DNA from: Dentipellis sp. KUC8613
Taxonomy: Eukaryota > Basidiomycota > Agaricomycetes > Russulales > Hericiaceae
Reading direction: 5' to 3'
Length of the DNA stretch: 64,000 nucleotides
NCBI GenBank assembly: GCA_002286715.1
Contig: NSJX01000009.1
Coordinates: 373,966 to 437,965, forward strand
Below the pieces are notes generated by a model. The model was not told the origin of the DNA, ran no database searches, and saw nothing but the letters and a program-made list of their open reading frames with translations. Positions 57,168 through 64,000 of the stretch are shown here, in pieces; the stretch's first letter is position 1; every line of letters starts with the position of its first letter. The position numbers and the translations under genes were made by a program.

Positions 57168-58556
57168 CTAATTCAGATTCTGCAGCTTCATCCACTCCTT
57201 ATCATTCGCATTGAAATCCACCCCCTTCCGCCTCCACCACTCCCTCGCGCGCTCGCCGCCCCCAATCGCATCCTCCAGCGCCTCCTCAATATCGCACATG
57301 CGATACTGAATCGGCAAACCACTCTTATCCCACCACTCGAGCACCTCCGGCCGATCATGCCTCGTCGCGCCCACCAGCACATCCTGCTCAAAAAACAGCT
57401 GCAAGCCGCTATTCAGCCACCACTGCAGCACCTCGACGCGGCCATGGCAGCTCGCATGGTACAGCGCCTGCTTGTCGTACGTGTAGTCCAGGCCGGAGCG
57501 CGCCCACCACGCGAGCGCGGCGACGTGCCCCGCGGCGCTCGCGGTGTCCATCACGCGGCCGACCTTGAGCGGGAGCGCGGCGGGCGCGGCCGAGTGCTGC
57601 GCGCGCCACCAGTCGAGCACGGCGAGCTGGTTCTTCGCGCTCGCGTGCTCGAGCGCGGCCTCGGTGTACTCGAACGGGAGCCCCGCGGCGCGCCACCACG
57701 CGAGCGCGCCGGCCTGCCCCGCGCGCGACGCGCCGTCGAGCGCGTCGGCGATCGCGCGCGCGGGCGGCACGGGGAACTCGGCGGGGTGCTCGCCGCGCAT
57801 GGAGGCCCACCAGTCGAGCACGGCGAGCCGCCCGTAGTGCATCGCGACGGTCGGGATGAGGTCGTGCTTGTAGAGCCGCCGGAAGAGCGCGCGGTGGTGC
57901 ACGAAGAGGTGGGAGAGGACGTGCGTGTAGCCGAAGCGCACGGTGAGCGTCGCGCCGATCGTCGTGGGCGGGTGCTGCGCGGGGTCGGAGGAGATGAGCA
58001 GCGGGAGGTAGCCCGTGAGGAGGGCGTGGTCCGTGGGGGAGGCGCGTGTCCAGGAGAGCGGTTGCGTGAGGGAGGTGGGGAGCCCGACGGCCTTGGTGAG
58101 CTCCCAGTCGCCGACGTGGTCCATGATTTCGGCCATGAGCTCGACGGGGAAAGGTGGGAGGGAGGAGTGCCGGCTGACGGGATGGTGCATCGGCGTGGGT
58201 GGGGGCTCGAGTTCGAGCGGCTCGTGGCGCATCAATGGGAGCACAGAGGCGAGCTTGGACTCGTCTACAGGTGGGGGATGTGTGTCGGGGAGGGGAGCCG
58301 GATCTGGCTGGTGTCCGGCAGAGGCATTCAGGTCGCGGGAGCTGGCGGGGAAGGTGTATTGGTGCAAATCATGGTGAGCAAGGCGGGAGGCTAGCTCGAT
58401 GTCGTTTCCACACGTGGATAGACCACGGACGATACAGAATAGGTAGAGTTGCTCGTGGCTGAGACGGCGGTAGGCGTCATGGACGAGATCGACAGCGGAT
58501 GGGGTAGAAGAATGCGGGGGCGGGGAGTGACAGGGTTGGGCTTTGAGCGGCTCCAT
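57168..58556 (-). CDS. ankyrin-like repeat protein with SAP-like N-terminus
   Basis: Single exon, 462 residues. The N-terminal part contains YRRLSHEQLYLFCIVRGLS followed by LASRLAHHDLHQY, resembling a SAP-type helix-extended-loop motif. An F-box-like PFPVELMAEIMDHVGDWELT lies around residues 140-165, then a series of about 35-residue repeats with a strong W-W signature (LDWWASMRGEHP, LAWWRAAGLPFEY, LDWWRAQHSA, LQWWLNSGLQ, LEWWDKSGLPIQY). These look like the divergent ankyrin repeats common in basidiomycetes. It could be an F-box/ankyrin ubiquitin-ligase adaptor; no target is implied. The start is the first ATG (MEPLKAQPC), since the longer frame begins with GTG. Confidence 0.8.
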   Translation of the reverse strand: MEPLKAQPCHSPPPHSSTPSAVDLVHDAYRRLSHEQLYLFCIVRGLSTCGNDIELASRLAHHDLHQYTFPASSRDLNASAGHQPDPAPLPDTHPPPVDESKLASVLPLMRHEPLELEPPPTPMHHPVSRHSSLPPFPVELMAEIMDHVGDWELTKAVGLPTSLTQPLSWTRASPTDHALLTGYLPLLISSDPAQHPPTTIGATLTVRFGYTHVLSHLFVHHRALFRRLYKHDLIPTVAMHYGRLAVLDWWASMRGEHPAEFPVPPARAIADALDGASRAGQAGALAWWRAAGLPFEYTEAALEHASAKNQLAVLDWWRAQHSAAPAALPLKVGRVMDTASAAGHVAALAWWARSGLDYTYDKQALYHASCHGRVEVLQWWLNSGLQLFFEQDVLVGATRHDRPEVLEWWDKSGLPIQYRMCDIEEALEDAIGGGERAREWWRRKGVDFNANDKEWMKLQNLN

Positions 58557-59613
58557 GGCCTCGGGCTGACATAAAAAGAGTAAGCGCACGGTGTCAAGGA
58601 ATGCGAAACGTTGGAAACGCGTGGTGCAGCTGCAGCCTCGTGCGCACCGCACTCGGGCTCATGGCATTTCACGACAGGGACGGGCAGCGCGACAGCATCG
58701 TCTGAACACCTGGACTGTGTCGACTACAGTCCGTCCTCAGCAGCGTCCGCTGAAATCCTAGCGGGGTGTCTACGCTACACTCTGCCAGATCGTGAGGCTG
58801 CGGGACGCGACGGTATCAAGAAGCTGCCTAGCGCACCGTTATGTCCGTGGACGCACCTCCCTCCTCGGAGCACGCAGCAACAAAAGCTAAGCAGGAGCAC
58901 ATACCTTCGAGTCCCAGCACATGCTGCAGCATCCTGCTCCGAGGGTGTTCAGCGGATCGGTGGTCATAAGTCTGTATCTCTTGAACGAGAGCGTGTATGG
59001 ATAGAGGTCAAAGGGGTGATTGTTGCGAGGCTCGCCGGGGAGCGTTTATAAAGGGCCGAGCTCAACACCACGAGGCAGCAGGCAGGCAGGCCAAAGGACA
59101 GACAATCAGATGATGGAGGAGATGGCGAGGCCGAGGATGCTGGCTGAGAGTCAGACTTGTGCTCTGCCTGCGTGTCTTTTCGCCGCAATGTCCAGAGCCA
59201 GTCCTTTGCCGCCTCGGCTCAGCCGTTCCTTCGATACTCCGCCCGGCCCTTGCCGCACCCACGTCATGGCCCAGCCTCTCGGTAGCAGGCGCGTCCAACC
59301 TGCCCCTTGCCATTCGCTCGTTCGTCTAAATGCCTCCAAGATTTGTGGAAATGCCACCCGTTTGCTATCTCAAGGCAGTATTTTCAGTGTACGTCAAATT
59401 TGAGTGATAATTTATGAAGATCACGTGGTCATTTGCAGGATCTCGTGTTTGGAATTCATTCTCCTCTTGTGCCCTTCCTCCGCTTTCACCGCTTCGATCC
59501 GCACAGTCACGAACCACCTCTTTGTGTTGAAAACTTGTCTGCCATTCTCATCAGATTTTTGGCTAACTAGCTAGGGGATCTATCTCAAATCCGACCTCCC
59601 CGAGGTATCAAGG
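58557..59613. other. intergenic, no supported gene
   Basis: About 1 kb divergent region between the ankyrin-like gene and the glycosyltransferase. Open frames are short and show no motif. Confidence 0.45.
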
Positions 59614-61298
59614 ATGTACATACCGCTTCCTTACCCCGTCGTCTGGATCGTGCGCCTCAGCATTGTCGTCTACACGCTCATCTCTGTGTTTTACACTTCC
59701 GGCTATCTTCTCATCTGCCCTTTCGTCCGCGATTGCTCTTTCACTGGTTTGCGAATCTCGCAATGGGCACCGGATCGCATCTCCGCTACCTGGACTGCAC
59801 TCGTTCATGGAGACTCTTTGAATCCTCAGCTTTCCGATGCTACCTTCGACGCTGCTCTCGATGATCCTCTTGGGGCTTCTTTCGACGCTGCTCTTCCTAA
59901 TCTTGACGGACACGTCGACCTAGTCTCCAAACTCGACGCCATTTCCTCTCGGTCTTCTCTCTTCTGGCCCTCGTCTGACAACACCTCCGCCGCTCACCAA
60001 ATGCCTGAATCCCTCTTCCTCTCCAAGGCCTTCTCCAACTCCATGCAGCCCATGAAAACCATCCCCTTCTTCTACCGCGCCTCCGCCAGCTTCGACCCCG
60101 ACGACATCACCATCACCACGCTCATCACCCCCAACCGTCTCCCCGTGCTGAAAAAGCTCGCCGCGCGCTACCAGGGCCCGCTCTCCGTCACGCTCCACCT
60201 CCCGCTGCCCAGCACCGCCGACACGCGCGCACTGCACGCCAGCCTCGCCGCGCTGCACGCGCTCCTGCGCAGCGCGCCCGCGCTCGCCGCGCGCGCGGAC
60301 ATCCACCTCGTGCTCTCGCCGTTCCCGCGCGCGTTCAACGCGTGGCGCAACCTCGGCCGCCTGCTCGCGCGCACGCACTTCGTGCTCATCCTCGACGTCG
60401 ACTTTGCCGTGTGCACAGACTGGCGCGCGCCCGTGCGCCGCCTGCTGCGCGGCCGCGGCGAGCTCGCGCGCCGGCTCAGGGCGGGCACGGCTGCGCTCGT
60501 CGTGCCCGCGTTCGAGTATGCGCGGGCGGAGGACGGGATGGACCAGGCGCTGTTCCCGCGGGACAAGGCGGTGAGCACTTTGCTTTGCCCTGTGTGTGGC
60601 TGTTGGTGGATACTGATGGATAACAACAGGGCCTGCTGGAGCTCGTGCGCGCGGGCGAGCTGCTCCCGTTCCACGCGGCGTGGGCGCAGGGCCACAACAG
60701 CACGGACTACCCGCGGCTCTACGCGGCGGCGCCGGGCGAGGTGTACCGCGTGGCGCGGTACCAGCCCGCGTACGAGCCGTACGTGATCGTCAAGCGCGAC
60801 GCGGACAGCTGGTGCGACGAGCGCTTCACCGGGTACGGCGGGAACAAGGCCGCGTGTCTGTTCGAGATGTACCTCTCGGGCGTGTCGTTCTATGTGCTGA
60901 GCGACCACTTTTTGATACACCAGAGCCATGCGTATGAGGAGGAGGCGAGGCGGAATGAGGTGAGTGGGCGGCTTCAAGATTTGGGTGTGTGGTGCGGTGA
61001 TGCTGATAAGGTGCAAAGAGGAGGTATAATCGCAAGATTTATGCGGATTTTAAGGAGGAGACGTGTTTGAGGTGCGTTCTATTTTTTGTGGTCTGGAAGA
61101 AATGTTGCTAAGGCGCTGGGTAGGTATATCAAGCGGTTCCGCGATGAGGGCGTCTTGAATACCACCCGTGGACATAATGTGCTCGAAGAATGCCGGAAGC
61201 TGAAGGCAATCAACCGAATCGTGTCGCAGGTAGGTCTCCGTTGTTTTCACGGTCTTTATCGCTGACACGTATGGTTTTAGATGCTCGATGGCCAATAA
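59614..61298 (+). CDS. GT49-like glycosyltransferase (LARGE/B4GAT1 type)
   Basis: Resembles glycosyltransferase family 49, the fold of B4GAT1 and the second domain of LARGE, type II Golgi enzymes transferring GlcNAc or GlcA. Exons 59614-60570, 60630-60959, 61019-61071, 61124-61229 and 61281-61298 give 487 residues. A short cytosolic end is followed by a signal anchor (VVWIVRLSIVVYTLISVFYTSGYLL). The catalytic domain has ITTLITPNRLPVLKKLAARY, LHLPLPSTADTRAL, NAWRNLGRLLARTHFVLILD with the metal-binding DVDF, ALVVPAFEY, and the C-terminal FTGYGGNKAACLFEMYLSG plus VLSDHFLIHQSH, hallmarks of the family. The DxD is present, so activity is likely. Acceptor unknown. The last coding exon is 18 nt. Confidence 0.87.
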
Positions 61299-61765
61299 GA
61301 CTCGTGGAATCGCCATAAACCTTTCCAGTTATGCGGATAGCTCGGACATGCACTCCTGGGATAACGCTCTACTTCGCTTTTCCTCTTATGATAACGCTTT
61401 CTCGCAATAATAATCGACTTCCAAGTACGTCTGATAAGTTGTTGTCGTCTGTGTATCCTTTGTGTATCCCTTTACGGTATACTTGTAGACTGTTCGATTC
61501 TATATCCAGTCGCTTTGAGTCTATGACGTCGGATCCATGCAAATCTGATAGACGTCTTATTTGCGTTTTTTTGTCTCGCCAGCAATAGTAAACCATGTAC
61601 AGAGAGTCCGTACGATGCATTTGACCAAGGCGAGACGTATGTTACAGAAGGTATTAATGAACATGTTAAACAACGAAAGATGTATTTTACTTCACAACCC
61701 TATGGCCACAAACCCGGGTAGCAATTGCAACGGGAAACGCAAGACGCAAGATCATACACGAAACA
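61299..61765. other. intergenic, convergent 3' regions
   Basis: AT-richer than neighbouring coding sequence. Lies between the glycosyltransferase stop and the SWIB gene stop. No gene is seen. Confidence 0.45.
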
Positions 61766-62708
61766 CTATGACTCCGGCTCGGACAGGTGCCTGGAGAGAA
61801 CGGTTGGAATAAATAGCCACATCATGCAAGTGAGGATAAGGACGTACTGCCCGAGCACTTTGTTCATCTGGAACATGCCAATCTTGTCCGTCTTGAATAT
61901 AGCGCGCAGCGCGCCGTCGCACATGATCTCGCGCTTGTTTTCGGGGTTCTGCAGGCTGTTTCCCTTGATGTGGTCCCAGAGGCCTTTGACGACCTGCGGG
62001 CGCGACATCCGCTCCGCCTGGAGCATGGCTGCCAGTGGCTCACTGCGGACACGACTCAGCTCGGCGCCCACGCACTCAAACAAAGGAAAGCACGCACCTC
62101 AAAAGGTACTCCTTAGAGAAACCGCCCTTGCGCTTCGGCTTGGCCTCGCCATCACCATCGCCGTCCGAGTCGACAGTCTCGGCGCTCTTCGCCTTGCGCT
62201 TGCGCGCGCCGTTCGCCTTGCCCGTGCCCGCAGCCGACGCGCGCGAGCGGCGCTGCCGGCCATTGAGCTCGCTGTCGATCTTGCGCGCGAGCTCGGCGTC
62301 GCTCAGCTCGCGGCCCGCCTTCTTCTTCGCGGGGCGCGCCTTGGCCTCGTCCGCGCTGCGCTTGCGCTTCGCCGGGCGCGGCTGCTGCTTCTCGCCCGCG
62401 TCCACCTCCTCCTCGCCCTCCTCGTCTGCCGGCTCCTGGTCCTGGTCCTGTTCCTGGTCGTCTGGCTCCTGGTCGGAGCCGCCGAGCCCATTCTCCTCCG
62501 AGATCTGCGCGAAGACGCGCGTGATGAGCTCGTCGAGCGCCTCCTTGCGCGCGCGCACGTACCCCGCGGGCAGCGTGTCGTCCTCCGCGAGCTGCCGCCG
62601 CACGCGCTTCGCGCTGATCGTCTGGAAGTCGACGCCCGGCGCCGTCAGGATCGCGCGGATGCGCGGCTCGAGCGAGGACACGGGCAGGTCCGCGTCGTCC
62701 GTGCTCAT
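61766..62708 (-). CDS. SWIB/UAF30-like chromatin-associated protein
   Basis: Similar to yeast Uaf30 and Tri1: a DEK-C-like N-terminal domain plus a SWIB/MDM2 domain. Uaf30 belongs to the upstream activation factor for RNA polymerase I. Exons 62708-62098, 62042-61848 and 61790-61766 give 276 residues. DEK-C-like part: residues 10-70 (EPRIRAILTAPGVDFQTISA, then VRRQLAEDDTLPAGYVR). A long acidic Gln/Glu stretch and basic clusters (AKRKRSADEAKARPAKKKAG) follow. The SWIB part is EPLAAMLQAERMSRPQVVKG, LWDHIKGNSLQNPENKREIM, then IFKTDKIGMFQMNKVLGQHL. Splicing the last intron restores the usual SWIB ending; the unspliced frame would give a hydrophobic tail instead. Nuclear. Confidence 0.88.
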
Positions 62709-63272
62709 GGCTGTCGAGGTGTGGTGTGCGGTGCGTCGACGGTGAGAAGAAGGGGTGGTAGAGGATGGCGAGGACAAAGGGGGAGATGGAGGTGGAGGTG
62801 AGGGTCGACGCGGGCTTTCAGGCTGGCGCTGAGTCTGAGCGGCGAGCTCGCAGGCGCCGAGCATGACAGCGTGACTGAAATGATTATGTAATTTCGCGAG
62901 TGGTATGTCCGTGGATTTTCCGTACTCAGCGCGATCGTTCCATTTATGTTGATACAGCCACAGGTGGGTGTGAAATGATTCTGATATACACATGGTGCGG
63001 TTGAAGCAATTTTGAGAGCAGTTGGTAGGACAAAGGACGAGAAATGCGCTGAGTGATGGGCGCTAATGATGGGCGCTTGCCTTTTGCATCCACAGCACCT
63101 GCCCCATTCGGAGCGCGGGAACGGCGCGACGTGTCCCTGCGGCGGTGGCGGTCATGCACACTCATCTCCTGCTTTCTTGGACACTACGGACACACCCTCT
63201 CCCGGGCACCACGCGCACCCATTCGGCTCTGACAACGCCTCAAGAGAGGACAGGTAACTCCACCGTCCGCCC
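62709..63272. other. divergent intergenic region
   Basis: Divergent upstream region between the SWIB gene and the 3' partial gene. No gene is seen. Confidence 0.45.
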
Positions 63273-64000
63273 ATGGGCCGCACACGAAACGCACGCGCCC
63301 GGAAGGCGAGCTGGCTGGCGTTTGGCCTTATAGCACTCGCGGCGGCGTCTGCAGCAGTGCCAGACCTCAGGACCGCCGTTACGGACCCAACACGGTTAGA
63401 TAAGACGATCACGGCCGCGACTGTGAGTGTGCTTGTTGGTGGCGAAGGTGTAGGCGTTGATTATGGGCCGCAGGCTGTCGCGTCGGTAGCTTCATCTGGG
63501 GAGACTGTGGGGACACAGGTGGGTAGTATTTTACTTGGCCATTCCTCATATTATTCTGCATATCGTCTGTCGACGTGCCCTCGGTGCTGAAGAGATGCAG
63601 AGACATGTGAAAGGTATATTGGACGTGTAACCCTAACCTTACGAGATTTCTCCCATGGGGATGGGGATTCAAGATATTCACAAATATGCTCTCACATTTT
63701 TGAGAACACTACTAACATGTCTCATTCAGGATGCGCAAAATGAAGACTCAGCAGATCTAGCTGCCAGTGAAGGTGTGTAAATTTACACACATTCACACCA
63801 CATCTAACGTCATTGCAGCCGCGCGAGCCTATCGCTCCGCACTCGCAACTCTCAATGCCTTGACCACCCTTCAATACACCTCCCAACCAAACCCTCCGCC
63901 CAACACCCCCGGCAGCTCCATCATCTCATACGTTTTCCCGAATTTTCAGGGACAGGGTCCCGTCGGCACCGCACTGCGTATTCTCGTAAAGCTGTGGTAC
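63273..64000 (+). CDS. secretory/ER protein, 5' part (possibly Hrd3/SEL1-like)
   Basis: The gene runs off the window. Exons 63273-63518, 63730-63772 and 63819-64000+ join in frame. The start MGRTRNARARKASWLAFGLIAL is a basic n-region plus hydrophobic core ending AAASAAVPD, a likely signal peptide. Then come a low-complexity Val/Gly-rich segment and AARAYRSALATLNALTTLQ followed by SSIISYVFPNFQGQGPVGTA. Signal peptide, helix-repeat-like AYRSALATL and position suggest an ER-lumenal SEL1/Hrd3-type ERAD subunit, but no full Sel1 repeat is visible before the end, so this is only a suggestion. Intron 2 is unusually short (46 nt). Confidence 0.5.

Noticed and set aside
57357..58394. 345-codon plus-strand frame
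   Set aside because: Antisense to the ankyrin-like gene; composition is Arg/Gly/Val shadow with no motif.
1..64000. tRNA, rRNA or LTR retrotransposon sequences
   Set aside because: No cloverleaf, rRNA core, reverse transcriptase or LTR pair was recognised by eye; a covariance or LTR search would be needed to exclude them.

Overview
This window comes from a fungal nuclear genome, most likely an Agaricomycete basidiomycete and plausibly a polypore. The evidence is GC-rich coding sequence, many 43-77 nt GT-AG introns, and gene families typical of that class: a fungal-type (FunK1-like) protein kinase, a DUF6533-like membrane protein, a DUF6589-like protein and many BTB-domain paralogs. Exon structures below were worked out by eye from splice signals and reading-frame continuity. 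All family names come from motif recognition, not database searches.

Layout. 0.7-2.0 kb: an unrecognised Ser-rich gene. 3.3-8.45 kb: three tandem BTB genes (BTB-1 to BTB-3), then a decayed BTB fragment. 9.4-18.1 kb: conserved genes, namely a CSC1/DUF221 channel, an NFKBIL1-like nuclear protein, a Tda10/glycerate-kinase-like P-loop kinase and RER1. 18.5-40.2 kb: a dynamic block with six minus-strand BTB genes (BTB-4 to BTB-9), a FunK1-like kinase, and a 5.7-kb mobile element with terminal inverted repeats. The element carries a RecQ-like helicase and a DUF6589-type protein in convergent orientation. 41-50 kb: a probable mitochondrial protein, two tandem 12-exon TPR paralogs, and a small RCR-like membrane protein. 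50.3-54.4 kb: a DUF6533-like membrane protein and BTB-10. 55.6-64 kb: a D-2-hydroxyacid dehydrogenase, an ankyrin-like single-exon gene, a GT49-like glycosyltransferase, a SWIB/UAF30-like chromatin protein, and the 5' part of an ER/secretory gene cut by the window edge.

The ten BTB genes share one architecture: an acidic N-terminal tag, a BTB domain mostly held in a 164-188 nt second exon, a BACK-like helical region, and a variable tail. The tail is either a Lys/Ala/Glu coiled coil or a disordered Pro/Ser-rich stretch carrying a short PWK-type motif. One copy (BTB-4) has a 7-nt frameshifting insertion, one (BTB-3) has lost its tail, and one is only a relic. Several share an upstream sequence module about 270-430 nt before the ATG.

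The main discovery candidate is the helicase + DUF6589 element at 25969-31664. It sits between BTB-5 and BTB-5's own upstream module, so the BTB array records the insertion, and a paralogous promoter helps to reconstruct the empty site.
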